A stretch of DNA of 64,000 bases from Nitrospirillum viridazoti CBAmc (GTDB taxonomy: Bacteria; Pseudomonadota; Alphaproteobacteria; Azospirillales; Azospirillaceae): contig NZ_CP022110.1 of NCBI RefSeq assembly GCF_000730165.1, positions 2,689,501-2,753,500 of the forward strand, given 5' to 3'. Below the pieces are notes generated by a model that saw only the letters and a program-made list of their open reading frames with translations, ran no database searches and was not told the origin of the DNA. The stretch's first letter is position 1. The number at the start of each line of letters is the position of its first letter. Made by a program: the position numbers and the translations under genes. This document shows, in pieces, positions 49,583 to 59,242 of the stretch.

Positions 49583-51436
49583 ATGCCCCGCCCCCATCGC
49601 CTGGCGCTCTGCGCCATCCTGATGCTGTCCGTCGCCGCACCCGCCTTGGCGGCCGCGCCCGGCCTCCAGACCGGCCCCCAGACCGGCCCCTGGGACACGG
49701 ATTTCCTGCCGCCGCTGCCGCCCTGGCACGGCGCGTCGGAAAAGCTGGTGGTGCCGGCGGCTGATCCCTGGGCCACCCCGGCGGAGCTGACCGGCCTGAC
49801 CGCCACGCCCAGCTATGACGAGACCCGCGCCTTCATCGACCGGCTGGTCACGGCGTCCCCCCTGCTGCGGCAGGAGGTGTTCGGTGTATCCCCTGAGGGG
49901 CGGGAGATGGTGGCGGTGCTGGCGGCCAAGGGCATGATCGACGGCAAACCGGATCCGGCCAAGCCCCTGCTGCTGGTGCAGGCCGGCATCCACGCCGGCG
50001 AGATCGACGGCAAGGACGCCGGGCTGATGCTGTTGCGCGACATCACCCAGCGGGGGAAGGACAGCCTGCTCGACCGCGTGAACCTGCTGTTCGTGCCCAT
50101 CTTCAACGTCGATGGCCATGAGCGCGCCGGCGCCTACAACCGGCCCAACCAGCGCGGCCCCATGAACCAGGGCTGGCGCACCACGGCACAGAACCTGAAC
50201 CTCAACCGCGACTACGGCAAGCTGGACACGCCCGAGATGCGGGCCATGATCGCCCTGATCCGCCGCTATCAGCCGGACCTGTACCTGGACATCCATGTCA
50301 CCGACGGCATGGACTACGCCTACGACATCACCTTCGGCAATGACGAAGGCGCCGCCGGCGACCTGTTCTCCCCCGCCATCGACCGCTGGCTGGCGGGCCC
50401 CTTCAAGACGGAGGTGGGCCAAGCCCTGATCAAGGCCGGCCACATCCCCGGCCCCCTGGTGACGGAGGCCGACGGCCGCAAGCCGGAGGGCGGCATCGCC
50501 GGCAGCACCACACCCCTGCGCTATTCCACCGGCTACGGCAACCTGGCGCACATCCCAACCGTGCTGGTGGAGAACCACTCGCTGAAGCCCTACCGCCAGC
50601 GGGTGCTGGGCACCTATGTGCTGATCGAGCGGTCGCTGACCCTGCTGGCGGAACAGGGCGCCGCCCTGCGCCAGGCCGTGGCGTCCGACCGCGCCCGCCG
50701 CCCCGTCACCCTGCCCGTGGCGTTCGAGACGGAGAAGACGCCCAGCGCCAGCGTGGAGTTCCGGACCATGCGGCACGAGAGCTACATCTCCCCCGCCTCG
50801 GGCGGGGTGGAGGTGCGCTGGCTGGGCCGGCCGGGCGCCACGGTGCGCATGCCCGTCTACCTGGATCACCCCAGCGTCACCGTCGCGCGGCCCGAGGCCT
50901 ATTGGGTGCCGGCGACCAAGCCGGAGATCATCGCGCGGCTGCGCCTGCACGGCCTGGTGATGGAAACGCAGGACCGGCCGCGCGAGGTCACGGTGGACGC
51001 CGTGCGCCTGACGGAGCCCAAGCTGGCCACCGAGACCAACGAGGGCCACGTCATGCTGGACACGGCCGGGTATGTGCACGAGACGCGCACGGTGCTCTAC
51101 CCCAAGGGCAGCGTGCGCGTGCCCACCGACCAGCCCCTGGGCGACCTGGCCGGCCAACTGCTGGAGGCGGAGAGCACCGAGTCGTTCCTGGCCTGGGGCT
51201 TCTTCCCCGAAATCCTGCAGCGCACGGAGTATATCGAGCCCTATGCCATCGCCCCGCTGGCCGAGCGCATGCTGGCCACCGACCCGGCCCTGAAAGCCGC
51301 CTTCGAGGCCAAGCTGAAGGCCGACCCCGGCTTCGCCACAAACCCGGACCAGCGCCTGGCCTGGTTCTATGAGCGTACGCCCTACAGCGACGCCGCCTAC
51401 CTGCGCTATCCCGTGGGGCGGGAGATGGGGCGCTGA
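49583..51436 (+). CDS. M14 family zinc carboxypeptidase, secreted
   Basis: The 617-residue product has a signal peptide (about 1-23, ending PALAAA) and an M14 carboxypeptidase domain. The zinc ligands are in QAGIHAGEIDGKDAG (HxxE near residue 138) and DIHVTDGMDY (His near 237); the substrate Arg/Asn region is NLNLNRDYGKLDTPEM, and the catalytic Glu is probably in VLVENHSLKPYRQR. A C-terminal region of about 250 residues is of unknown type, as in related large bacterial M14 proteins. Substrate is unknown. It follows the island's right end. Confidence 0.88.
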   Translation: MPRPHRLALCAILMLSVAAPALAAAPGLQTGPQTGPWDTDFLPPLPPWHGASEKLVVPAADPWATPAELTGLTATPSYDETRAFIDRLVTASPLLRQEVFGVSPEGREMVAVLAAKGMIDGKPDPAKPLLLVQAGIHAGEIDGKDAGLMLLRDITQRGKDSLLDRVNLLFVPIFNVDGHERAGAYNRPNQRGPMNQGWRTTAQNLNLNRDYGKLDTPEMRAMIALIRRYQPDLYLDIHVTDGMDYAYDITFGNDEGAAGDLFSPAIDRWLAGPFKTEVGQALIKAGHIPGPLVTEADGRKPEGGIAGSTTPLRYSTGYGNLAHIPTVLVENHSLKPYRQRVLGTYVLIERSLTLLAEQGAALRQAVASDRARRPVTLPVAFETEKTPSASVEFRTMRHESYISPASGGVEVRWLGRPGATVRMPVYLDHPSVTVARPEAYWVPATKPEIIARLRLHGLVMETQDRPREVTVDAVRLTEPKLATETNEGHVMLDTAGYVHETRTVLYPKGSVRVPTDQPLGDLAGQLLEAESTESFLAWGFFPEILQRTEYIEPYAIAPLAERMLATDPALKAAFEAKLKADPGFATNPDQRLAWFYERTPYSDAAYLRYPVGREMGR

Positions 51437-51439
51437 CGG

Positions 51440-51474
51440 AAAAAAGGCCGCCCCCGGGGATGGAGGCGGCCTTT
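51440..51474. terminator. Bidirectional terminator between M14 gene and msrA
   Basis: AAAGGCCGCC and GGCGGCCTTT form a 10-bp stem, with an A run before and TTTCTT after. It can serve both convergent genes. Confidence 0.88.
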
Positions 51475-51500
51475 CTTCGGTTCAGCGTGCCGGCGCGGGT

Positions 51501-52010
51501 TTACTTGCCGGTCAACACCCAGTCGGGACGGACCCAGTGGCAGGTGTAGCCGCCGATGTTCTTTTCCAAATAGTCCTGGTGATAGTCCTCCGCCTCCCAG
51601 AAGGTGCCGGCGGGAACGATCTGGGTGACGACCTTGCCGGGCCAGCGGCCCGACGCGTCGACCTCGGCCGTCACTTCCTCGGCCGCGGCCTTCTGCTCGG
51701 GCGAGGCGTAGAAGATGGCGCTGCGGTACTGGCTGGCGATGTCGTTGCCCTGGCGGTTGGTGGTCGTCGGGTCGTGGATCTGGAAGAAGAACTCGATCAG
51801 GCGGCGGTAGGTCAGCCTGGCCGGATCGAAGGTGATCTCGATGGCTTCGGCGTGGCCGGTGGTGCCGGTCTTCACGTCCTTGTAGGTCGGGTTCCGCAGC
51901 TCACCGCCGATGTAGCCCACGCGGGTATCCACCACGCCCGGCACCTTGCGGATCAGATCTTCCATACCCCAGAAGCAGCCACCAGCCAGCGTCGCGGTTT
52001 CGGTCGTCAT
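51501..52010 (-). CDS. msrA: Peptide-methionine (S)-S-oxide reductase
   Basis: MsrA repairs methionine sulfoxide. The 169-residue product has the active-site motif [13 protein letters not shown] (Cys near residue 13), the family segments [13 protein letters not shown] and [12 protein letters not shown], and the C-terminal [14 protein letters not shown] eight bases before the ATG at 52010 favours this start over that at 52019. The C-terminus [16 protein letters not shown] has one more Cys, a likely recycling residue. Confidence 0.95.
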   Translation of the reverse strand: MTTETATLAGGCFWGMEDLIRKVPGVVDTRVGYIGGELRNPTYKDVKTGTTGHAEAIEITFDPARLTYRRLIEFFFQIHDPTTTNRQGNDIASQYRSAIFYASPEQKAAAEEVTAEVDASGRWPGKVVTQIVPAGTFWEAEDYHQDYLEKNIGGYTCHWVRPDWVLTGK

Positions 52011-52078
52011 TGTCGTCATCCCTGGGAAAGGCAAACAGTCAGGCACTGCAAGTAAGCGCTGGCGGGCCCGGCTTCAAC

Positions 52079-52106
52079 AGCGATGTTGCCGGAGCGATGT
52101 TGCCGG
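52079..52106. repeat. Tandem 14-bp direct repeat in divergent gap
   Basis: AGCGATGTTGCCGG occurs twice in immediate tandem, between the divergent msrA and EamA genes, about 40 bases before the EamA start. Confidence 0.8.
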
Positions 52107-52144
52107 GGTGTCGGCCAGGGTGGCGGGCGGCTACAGTGGCGCCC

Positions 52145-53077
52145 ATGCGCGCTGCCTATCTCTCCCTCACCGCCGCCATGGTCCTGGTCGGCCTGTCCGT
52201 GCCCATCAGCAAGATGGCGGTGGCCACCGTGCCGCCCCTGGTGGCCGCCGACGTGCGCTTCGCCCTGGTGGCCCTGGCGCTCAGCCCCTGGGCCATACGC
52301 CATGGACGCCGCGCCCTGCCGGCCACGGGCGGCGACTGGGCCAGCCTGGCCCTGCTGTCGCTGTTCGGCATGGTGTTGTTCAACGTCTTCCTGATGTACG
52401 GCCTGCGGGGCACCAGCGCCACCACCGCCGGCATCCTGACCAGCACCATCCCCGCTGTGACCGCCCTGTGCGCCGCCGCCATCCTGCGCGAGCGGCTGAC
52501 CCTGCGGAATGGCGCGGCCATCGCCCTGGCCATGGCCGGCATTGCCGCCCTGAACCTGGCGTCCGGCGGCCACGAGGGTGGTGGCGGCGCCAGCGACACG
52601 CTGCGCGGCAACGCCCTGGTCCTGGGGGCCGTGGTGTCGGAGGGGCTGTACAACGTCTATGCCCGGCGGCTGGCGGGCGTATCGCCCCTGGCCGTCACCT
52701 TCCTCGCCAATCTGATGGCGGCGGTGCTGGCCCTGCCCTTCGCCATCCTGACGGCGCGGGGAATGACGCCCGAGGCGCTGTGGGGCGCCCTATCGCCAGG
52801 CACCTGGGCGCTGTACGCCGCGGCCTCGCTGGGCAACGGCCTGGTGGCGGTGGTGTTGTGGCTGCGCGGTGCGGCCCGCATCCCCGCCAGCCGCAGCGGC
52901 CTGTTCACCGGCCTGCTGCCGGTCACGGTGCTGGTGCCGTCCCTGTTCCTGCTGGGTGAGCGGCCGACCCTGGCCCACGCCCTGGGGCTGGCGGGCGTGC
53001 TGGCCGGCATCGCCGTGGGCGTCATGCCCGGGCGAAACCGGCCAGCAACGGCGCAACCTCAGGAAGCCGAGCCGTAA
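52145..53077 (+). CDS. EamA/DMT family transporter
   Basis: The 310-residue product has ten hydrophobic helices in two EamA repeats (about 1-135 and 155-285). The repeat motifs are KMAVATVPPLVAADVRFALVAL and TTAGILTSTIPAVTALCAAAILRERL, and the second-half equivalent is SRSGLFTGLLPVTVLVPSLFLLGER. The substrate, often metabolites or amino acids for export, cannot be predicted. Its stop overlaps the convergent hslO gene by 19 bases. Confidence 0.87.
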   Translation: MRAAYLSLTAAMVLVGLSVPISKMAVATVPPLVAADVRFALVALALSPWAIRHGRRALPATGGDWASLALLSLFGMVLFNVFLMYGLRGTSATTAGILTSTIPAVTALCAAAILRERLTLRNGAAIALAMAGIAALNLASGGHEGGGGASDTLRGNALVLGAVVSEGLYNVYARRLAGVSPLAVTFLANLMAAVLALPFAILTARGMTPEALWGALSPGTWALYAAASLGNGLVAVVLWLRGAARIPASRSGLFTGLLPVTVLVPSLFLLGERPTLAHALGLAGVLAGIAVGVMPGRNRPATAQPQEAEP

Positions 53078-54024
53078 ACGGCCTCAAGCTCGGCATCGTC
53101 GAAGCGATAGTGGGTGCTGCAGAACTCGCACCCGACATCCACGGCGCCATCGACCTTCAGTTCGGCCACTTCCTCGCGCGGCAGGGACCGCAGCACCGTC
53201 ACCACGCGTTCCCGCGAGCAGCGGCACTGCGCCGCCAGGCCGTGCGAGTCGTAGGCCCGCACCTCTTCCTCATGGAACAGGCGGAACAGCACGTCGTTCA
53301 CCGGCAGCGCCGGGTCCAGCACCTCGGCCGGGGTGACGGTGGACAGCAGGGCCATGGCCCGGCGCCAATCGTCCTCCAGGTCGCTGGGCTTGGCGTCCGA
53401 CGCCACGCTGCCGGCATCCTCGTCGGGGAGGGCCTGCAGCATGATGGCGCCGCCGCCCCACTTGCCTTCGTCACTGCGGCCGGCATGGACGACGATGCCC
53501 GTGGCCAGCTGTTCCGACTGGGTGAAATAGTGGCGCACGCAATCATCCATGCGATCCCCGTCCAGGCCGACGATGCCCTGGTAGCGCTGGGTATGCTCGC
53601 CCTGGTCGACGGTGAAGGCCAGGTAGCCCTTGCCCAGCAGGGCGGGCACGGGGGCCGTCTCGACCTCGCCGGCCAGGGCGGCCTTCAGCGCGTCCTCGTC
53701 GAACTGAGCGTAGCCGCGCACGGCGCCGGCGCTGGTGACGTCGGCCACCATCAGGTTGATGGGGCCGTCGCCCTTGGTCTGCAGGGTGAAAACGCCCTCA
53801 TACTTCAGCGCCGCCGCCAGCGTCGTCGCCAGCGTGATCGTTTCCGCCAGCATCTGGGCGACGGGGCCCGGATAGGCGTGGCGGCCCAGGATCTCGTCCA
53901 GCACGGGGCCCAGGCGCACCATGCGGCCGCGCAGGTTGGACCGGTCCAGCTGGAAGGGCTGCACCACGTCGATGTCCCGGGAAACAAGGGCGGAGGCGAG
54001 GGTGGAAACGGCGGCGGTGGTCAT
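53059..54024 (-). CDS. hslO: Hsp33 redox-regulated chaperone
   Basis: Hsp33 is activated by oxidation and prevents aggregation. The 321-residue product has the N-terminal Hsp33 domain (LTLATTLAAALKYEGVFTLQTKGDGPI) and the C-terminal redox switch with zinc cysteines CRCSRERV and CEFCSTHY (CxC and CxxC). It lies 101 bases downstream of argF on the same strand, in an argD-argF-hslO order that is frequent in alphaproteobacteria. Confidence 0.95.
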   Translation of the reverse strand: MTTAAVSTLASALVSRDIDVVQPFQLDRSNLRGRMVRLGPVLDEILGRHAYPGPVAQMLAETITLATTLAAALKYEGVFTLQTKGDGPINLMVADVTSAGAVRGYAQFDEDALKAALAGEVETAPVPALLGKGYLAFTVDQGEHTQRYQGIVGLDGDRMDDCVRHYFTQSEQLATGIVVHAGRSDEGKWGGGAIMLQALPDEDAGSVASDAKPSDLEDDWRRAMALLSTVTPAEVLDPALPVNDVLFRLFHEEEVRAYDSHGLAAQCRCSRERVVTVLRSLPREEVAELKVDGAVDVGCEFCSTHYRFDDAELEAVYGSAS

Positions 54025-54125
54025 GATCGCTTACCCCAAAAACAAAGGCGCCCGACCGGGGTCAACCGATCGGGGCCTTATGGAATACCTCAAGGCCGGA
54101 CACCACGGGTCCGGTACCGGAACGA

Positions 54126-55052
54126 TCAGGCGTTCAGGCACCAGGCCAGGATGCCCTTCTGGGCGTGCAGGCGGTTTTCCGCCTCGTCCCAGACGACGGA
54201 CTGCGGACCATCGATGACGGAGGAGGTCACCTCCTCCTCCCGATGGGCCGGCAGGCAATGCATGAATATGGCGTCGGGGGAGGCCAGTTTCATCAGCGTG
54301 TCATTGACCTGGAAGGGGGCCAGCAATGCCATGCGCGCAGGCGCATCCTTGTGATGCATGGACACCCAGGTGTCCGTCACCACGATGTCGGCGCCCTCGG
54401 CCGCGGCCTTGGGATCTTCCGTCACCACCAGGCGGGCGCCTTCGCGCGCCGCCCAGGCGATGGTGTCGGCCGTGGGCTGCAGGCTGGCCGGCGCCGCCAC
54501 GCGCATTTCGAAGCCGAAGCGGGCGGCGGCATGAATCCAGCTCTGGCAGACGTTGTTGGCATCGCCGCTCCAGCAGACCACACGGCCCTCGATGGGCCCG
54601 CGCTTCTCCTCGAACGTCATGATGTCCGCCATGATCTGGCAGGGGTGGGAGGTGTCGGTCAGACCGTTGATGACGGGGATGCTGGCGGCCCCCGCCATCT
54701 CATGCACCTTGGTCTCATGATCCGTGCGGATCATGATGACGTTGACGAAGCGCGACAGCACCCGGGCCGTGTCGGCGATGGTTTCGCCATGGCCCAGCTG
54801 GATCTCGCGCCCCGTCAGGGTGATGACATCACCGCCCAGCTGGCGCATCCCCACCTCGAACGAGACGCGGGTGCGGGTGGACGGCTTCTCGAAAATGGTG
54901 GCCAGCGTCAGGCCCCGGAAGGGCTGGGGATGCTGGGCGGTACCGTTGGTCTGCTTCAGGTCCAGGCCCCGCTTCAGGATTTCGCGCAGCGTGGCCGTAT
55001 CGAAATCGCTGATGTCCAGGAAATGCCGGACCGTCTTGGTCGTCGCGGTCAT
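54126..55052 (-). CDS. argF: Ornithine carbamoyltransferase
   Basis: ArgF makes citrulline from ornithine and carbamoyl phosphate. The 308-residue product has [16 protein letters not shown] (carbamoyl-phosphate site, STRT), [11 protein letters not shown] (HPxQ) and the ornithine-site [12 protein letters not shown] (HCLP). Length is standard (about 305-310). The ATG at 55052 is 14 bases after the argD stop, so the two genes are in one operon. Confidence 0.97.
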   Translation of the reverse strand: MTATTKTVRHFLDISDFDTATLREILKRGLDLKQTNGTAQHPQPFRGLTLATIFEKPSTRTRVSFEVGMRQLGGDVITLTGREIQLGHGETIADTARVLSRFVNVIMIRTDHETKVHEMAGAASIPVINGLTDTSHPCQIMADIMTFEEKRGPIEGRVVCWSGDANNVCQSWIHAAARFGFEMRVAAPASLQPTADTIAWAAREGARLVVTEDPKAAAEGADIVVTDTWVSMHHKDAPARMALLAPFQVNDTLMKLASPDAIFMHCLPAHREEEVTSSVIDGPQSVVWDEAENRLHAQKGILAWCLNA

Positions 55053-55066
55053 GATGTGGATACCCC

Positions 55067-56239
55067 TCAGGCCGCCAGGGCCGCACAGGTGCGGTCCAGG
55101 ATGGCCACGGCCTCGTTGATCTCGGCCTCGCCCACGATCAGCGGTGGCAGGATGCGGACGACGTTGTCGGCGGCGGAGACCACCAACATGCCGTTGTCGC
55201 GCAATGCCGTGACCAGGTCGCCCACCGGAGTCACGCATTTCACGCCCAGAATCAGGCCCTTGCCGCGCACGCTGTCCAGCACGGTGGGATGGCGCGCCAC
55301 CAGCTCTTCCAGCTTGCCCTGCAGCAGGGCGCCCTTGGCGATGACGTTGTCCAGGAAGCCCGGCTGCGTCATCACGTCCAGCACGGCATTGCCGACGGCC
55401 ATGGCCAGCGGGTTGCCGCCGAAGGTGCTGCCATGGGTGCCGGCCACCATGCCCTGGGCCGCCTTCTCCGTGGCCAGGCACGCGCCCAGCGGGAAGCCGC
55501 CGCCGATGCCCTTGGCGATGCACATCACGTCCGGGGTGATGCCCGCCCATTCATGGGCGAACAGCTTGCCCGACCGGCCCATGCCGCTCTGGATCTCGTC
55601 GAAGTACAGCAGCAGGCCGTACTCGTCGCAGATGGCGCGGAGGGCGCGCAGGTAGTCCAGGCTGGCCGGACGCATGCCGCCCTCGCCCAGGATGGGCTCA
55701 ACCAGGATGGCGGCCGTCTCCGGCGTGATGGCGGCGCGCAGCTCGTTCAAATTGTCGTAGGCCACCCGGTCGAAGGCGTCCAGCAGGGGGCCGAAGCCCT
55801 TCACCATCTTGTCCTGGCCGCTGGCGGCGATGGCCGTCATGGTGCGGCCGTGGAAGTTGCCGCCGGCGACGATGAAGCGCGTCTTCTCCGGATGGCCGGT
55901 CTCATAGTGATACTTGCGCACCAGCTTCACGCCGCATTCCCACGCCTCGACGCCGGAATTGGTGAAGAACATGGTGTCGGCGAAGGTCAGTTCCCGCAGG
56001 CGGCTGGCCAGCTTCTCCTGCCCCGCCACGCGGAACAGGTTGGAGGTGTGCCACAGCTTGTGCGCCTGCTCGGTCAGCTTCTCCACCAGGTAGGGGTGGG
56101 CATGGCCGAGGGCGTTCACCGCGATGCCGCTGGTGAAATCCAGGAATCGTCGGCCGGTGGTGTCGTAAAGGAAGCAGCCCTCACCCCGCTCGAACACAAC
56201 GTCGATCCGGGAATAGGTCGGCATCACGACAGGAATCAC
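55067..56239 (-). CDS. argD: Acetylornithine aminotransferase
   Basis: ArgD is a class III PLP aminotransferase of arginine (and possibly lysine) synthesis. The 390-residue product has [50 protein letters not shown] and the PLP Lys region [16 protein letters not shown], with [12 protein letters not shown] ahead of it. The GTG at 56239 is nine bases after AAGGAG and gives the normal N-terminus; an ATG at 56287 is unlikely. The operon continues to argF and hslO. Confidence 0.96.
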   Translation of the reverse strand: MIPVVMPTYSRIDVVFERGEGCFLYDTTGRRFLDFTSGIAVNALGHAHPYLVEKLTEQAHKLWHTSNLFRVAGQEKLASRLRELTFADTMFFTNSGVEAWECGVKLVRKYHYETGHPEKTRFIVAGGNFHGRTMTAIAASGQDKMVKGFGPLLDAFDRVAYDNLNELRAAITPETAAILVEPILGEGGMRPASLDYLRALRAICDEYGLLLYFDEIQSGMGRSGKLFAHEWAGITPDVMCIAKGIGGGFPLGACLATEKAAQGMVAGTHGSTFGGNPLAMAVGNAVLDVMTQPGFLDNVIAKGALLQGKLEELVARHPTVLDSVRGKGLILGVKCVTPVGDLVTALRDNGMLVVSAADNVVRILPPLIVGEAEINEAVAILDRTCAALAA

Positions 56240-56289
56240 GGCCAGACACTCCTTTATTTCTTGAGGCGCGTTACACGGAATTATCATAA

Positions 56290-56671
56290 AACCAAGGCCA
56301 CCCCCGGCGCGCCAACCGGAATTTGGAACCGCCGACTATTGTGTGCCGCCGGCCCTCCGTCAATCGCAACCCGCCCTATCCTGCGGATCCCCTGCCATGC
56401 GCCCCTGGTACGGGACACATGCGCGGCGGTCGGGCCAAGGGGGACGTCTCCCACCTCACCGACCCGGGAGATGTTGCGAAAAGCCTCAGAAACGCTTAAG
56501 AGTTTTGCAGCGTCCGGCCCGTTTCGGCGGGGGCGGCGGTGCGTCGTGGGGAATGCGCGCCGGCCCGGGCGAGGAATTTTCCGACCTCCGGCCCGCGCCG
56601 GTGTTTTCAGCTTCCGGCCGCGCGCCGGATATTTCCAGGTTCCGGCCTGCGCCGGACTATGAGGGGGACCG
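56290..56671. other. Intergenic region upstream of bactofilin with tandem GC hairpins
   Basis: These 382 bases between divergent argD and the bactofilin gene contain no gene I can support. The promoter-proximal half holds about three and a half repeats of a unit near 28 bp (about 56554-56662). Each unit is an inverted repeat of the form CCGGCC-N-GCGCCGG separated by TTTTC-like spacers. Confidence 0.6.
56554..56662 (+). repeat. 28-bp tandem hairpin repeats
   Basis: Imperfect units at about 56582, 56610 and 56638 read CTCCGGCCCGCGCCGG, TTCCGGCCGCGCGCCGG and TTCCGGCCTGCGCCGG, with a degenerate earlier unit near 56554. Spacers are short AT-rich strings (TGTTTTCA, ATATTTCCA). The last unit ends ten bases before the bactofilin ATG and overlaps its leader. 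Confidence 0.75.
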
Positions 56672-57085
56672 ATGGCCAGTGACATCCTCGATCCGCGCAG
56701 CTTTTTGCGGCCGGGCCTGAACGGCGGACCGCAGACGGAATCGACGCCCGACCTGGGCGGCGGGGTCACCACCATCTCGCCCGAGGCCCGTCTCGAGGGC
56801 GCCAAGATCTCCCACTGCCACACCCTGCACGTCGCCGGCCGCCTGGTCGATGTGACGCTGAACGAGGTGAAGGTGCTGGAGGTGGCCGAGGGGGGTCACT
56901 TCGAGGGCACCGCCGTGGTGGAGAGCATGAAGGTTTCCGGCCGCGCCACCGGCACCATCGAGGTGACGGGGACCCTGTCCATCGGTGAGACCGGCCAGGT
57001 CGACGGCACCATCCGTTATGGCCGCATCAGCATCGCCGACGGCGGTTCCATCTCCGGCACCATCCAGAGCGGCAAGTCGCACTGA
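56672..57085 (+). CDS. Bactofilin (polymer-forming cytoskeletal protein)
   Basis: The 137-residue product has the bactofilin beta-helix of repeated short strands from about residue 30 to 133 (AKISHCHTLHVAGRLVDVTL, VLEVAEGGHFEGTAVVESMKVSG, SISGTIQSG). The N-terminus is short and disordered. Bactofilins form filaments without nucleotide and help shape, stalks or polar organisation. No adjacent peptidase (M23) gene is present. GAGGGGG lies a few bases before ATG. Confidence 0.93.
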   Translation: MASDILDPRSFLRPGLNGGPQTESTPDLGGGVTTISPEARLEGAKISHCHTLHVAGRLVDVTLNEVKVLEVAEGGHFEGTAVVESMKVSGRATGTIEVTGTLSIGETGQVDGTIRYGRISIADGGSISGTIQSGKSH

Positions 57086-57156
57086 GCGGTGTCCTGGTGA
57101 AGTTGGTACGGTATGGGGCGGCCTTCGGGTCGCCCTTTCGCTTTTGGGAGGCCGGG

Positions 57157-57741
57157 ATGGACGCGCACGCGGTCAGCCACACCGTGGGTCAGGATTTGCG
57201 CCGCCTGCGCCGGCTGCGCGGCCTGAAGCAGGGGCATGTGGCGGAGTTGCTGGGCGTGACCCAGGCCACCGTGTCGCGCTGGGAACGGGGCTTGGCTTGG
57301 CCGGATGAGACGCACGCCGCCCGTATCGCCGCGTTGCTGAGCCCGGGCCGGGCGGGCCAGGACGCCGCCCTGAAGCGGCTGGTCCAGCGCTCCCGCGATC
57401 CGGTGCATCTGATCTGTGATCGCAGCCACCGCCTGCTGGCGGCATCCGCAGCGCGCGAGGCGGAATGGACGGTGTCGGCCAGCACGGTGCTGGGCCAGCC
57501 CTTGCTGTCCTATGCCACGCCGCAGATTTTGGACGCGGAAGCCGGCCTGGCCGGTACCGGCTGGTACGACCGGCCGGACGGCGTGCTGGATCTGGAGACG
57601 GAGACCAACCACCGCCCCGACCTGCTGATCCGCCGCAGCCGCATGCGCTGGGAACGCATCCTGTTGGAGGACGGCACCGCCGGCCGGCTGGTCACTACCC
57701 TGCGCTGGGGCGGGCCCGCCCCGGAAGCAACAAAAGGCTAA
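57157..57741 (+). CDS. XRE family regulator with C-terminal sensor-like domain
   Basis: The 194-residue product starts with a Cro/C1 HTH (GQDLRRLRRLRGLKQGHVAELLGVTQATVSRWERG, residues about 9-48). A PAS-like or ligand-sensing region follows (VHLICDRSHRLLAASAAREAEW... LVTTLRWGG). GGGAGG before the ATG at 57157 sets the start; an in-frame start at 57097 lies within a GC-rich leader. It overlaps the convergent unknown gene by four bases. Confidence 0.84.
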   Translation: MDAHAVSHTVGQDLRRLRRLRGLKQGHVAELLGVTQATVSRWERGLAWPDETHAARIAALLSPGRAGQDAALKRLVQRSRDPVHLICDRSHRLLAASAAREAEWTVSASTVLGQPLLSYATPQILDAEAGLAGTGWYDRPDGVLDLETETNHRPDLLIRRSRMRWERILLEDGTAGRLVTTLRWGGPAPEATKG

Positions 57742-58313
57742 GCACTCATCTCCTGGGTGGCCAGGATGCCCTGCAGGGTGTCGCCGCCGGCGATGGGCAC
57801 GCCGCTGCGGGCACCGGTCTGGTTGCTGTTGGCCGCCATCTGGCTGCCGAAGCCGTTCTGCCCGCTGCCGTCGCCCGTCTGGCCGGCGTTCTGCAGCCCG
57901 CCCTTGCCGTCCTTGCCGGAGGCGGTCATCTGCCGGACCTTCTGCTCCACCTCGCGCATGATCTGGCGTTCCAGGTCGGCGCGCTGATCGGCGGGCATGT
58001 TGGCCACGTCCTGGGGGGTCAGGCCCTTGGACTGCAGTGTGTCCTCGGCGATCTTCTGCTTCATCTGCTTGATCTGATAGGACCAGTACCCCTGGTAACC
58101 ACCAGTGGTCATGTCCTTCAGCATGGTTTGCGGATCGTCGTCGCCCTTCAGCAGGTCGGCGAAGGCGCTGTCGGTCTGGGCGTTGGACAGGGGGCTGTTG
58201 CCCTGGCCATTGGTCGAGCCGTTGGGGTTGACACCGCCGCTGCCCGCGGTGCCGAAGCCGCCATAGGCGTTGGCGGTGGACTGGGTCTGGTTGCTGGTGT
58301 TCAGGAACGACAT
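57738..58313 (-). CDS. Unknown protein, tandem paralogue 1 (TLQGIL family)
   Basis: The 191-residue product is Asn/Gly/Ser/Gln-rich at the N-terminus and has a helical core: SAFADLLKGDDDPQTMLKDM, GGYQGYWSYQIKQMKQKIAE, ADLERQIMREVEQKVRQMT. It ends GGDTLQGILATQEMSA. The same core and the final T-L-Q-G motif occur in the next gene upstream, so the two arose by tandem duplication. No signal peptide or known domain is recognised. Its composition would fit an exported or flagellum-associated protein, but this is not supported by a motif. Confidence 0.75.
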   Translation of the reverse strand: MSFLNTSNQTQSTANAYGGFGTAGSGGVNPNGSTNGQGNSPLSNAQTDSAFADLLKGDDDPQTMLKDMTTGGYQGYWSYQIKQMKQKIAEDTLQSKGLTPQDVANMPADQRADLERQIMREVEQKVRQMTASGKDGKGGLQNAGQTGDGSGQNGFGSQMAANSNQTGARSGVPIAGGDTLQGILATQEMSA

Positions 58314-58552
58314 GGCCTTCGGTCCCTTATCCCATGAGGTGACGGACGGACCATGGCCGCGGGCCCCCGGATGACGGGCGACCACCGAGGTCATGGTTAA
58401 CGTCTCCATCCTAGCAAGACCCGGGCCGAAACCCCGATTGGCGTGAACCTTGGCGATGCGCCATCTCCGCCAGCGGCAAGCCGGTCAACGCTTGCCGTTC
58501 CTGGGCAAAAGATTCCGGCAAATCGGCAATTATTGCCGATTTGCCGCCTTTC

Positions 58553-59107
58553 TCAGGCATCAGACTGCTGTTCCGACAGCATGCCTTGCAGCGTGGAGGC
58601 GCCGAGGGGGACGCGGGGCGATCCCTGGGCGGCGGCGATCCGCGCCCGGGAAGAGTCACCGGCCTTCGCATCCGGCTGGTTGGCGGCGTCCACCGGGGCG
58701 GCACTGATTGCGGCGCCGTCCTCCAGCCCCGGCCCCTTGCGCACCTGCCCCGTGGTCATTTCCCGTACCACGCGCGCCACCTCGCGCATGATCAGTCGTT
58801 CTACCTCCGCACGGTCGTCTTCGGACATGCGGGACAGGCCCTGGCGGGTCACACCCATGTTGCCCATGACGCGCGCGGCGATCTCGGCCTTCAGTTCCTT
58901 CATGCGCCAGGCCCAATAGCCGGGCATGCCGCCGGATGTGATGTCCTTCAGCGTCGCCTTGGGATCATCGTCCCCACCCCGCAGCAGGGTGGCGAAATCG
59001 CTGTCGGTCTTCTGGTTGGCGGCTTTCTTCTCGGCCGCCGTGGCGCCATTGGCGCCGGCCGTCTGGTGGGTGGCTGTCCCACCATCCGTGGCGAAAATCG
59101 CGGTCAT
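58553..59107 (-). CDS. Unknown protein, tandem paralogue 2 (TLQGML family)
   Basis: The 184-residue product parallels its neighbour: SDFATLLRGGDDDPKATLKDI, GGMPGYWAWRMKELKAEIAA, AEVERLIMREVARVVREMT and the ending ASTLQGMLSEQQSDA. The N-terminus is Ala/Thr-rich. GGAGG eight bases before the ATG at 59107 supports the start; another ATG lies two codons upstream. A 239-base gap separates the pair, so each may have its own promoter. Confidence 0.75.
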   Translation of the reverse strand: MTAIFATDGGTATHQTAGANGATAAEKKAANQKTDSDFATLLRGGDDDPKATLKDITSGGMPGYWAWRMKELKAEIAARVMGNMGVTRQGLSRMSEDDRAEVERLIMREVARVVREMTTGQVRKGPGLEDGAAISAAPVDAANQPDAKAGDSSRARIAAAQGSPRVPLGASTLQGMLSEQQSDA

Positions 59108-59242
59108 CCTCATGCCCTCCAATGCCCAAGGGTGGCGAAGCTCCCTTCGCCGAGGAGGACAACCATGCAAATATCGTGGCAAATATCGTGCAGCCGCAAA
59201 TTGCGCTTCCGGGCAGCACCGCGCCCGGAAGCGCCAAGCGGC

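Noticed and set aside
56554-56662. Tandem repeats upstream of bactofilin as a CRISPR array
   Set aside because: Spacers are about 8-12 bases and not unique, repeats are imperfect hairpins, and no cas gene is near.
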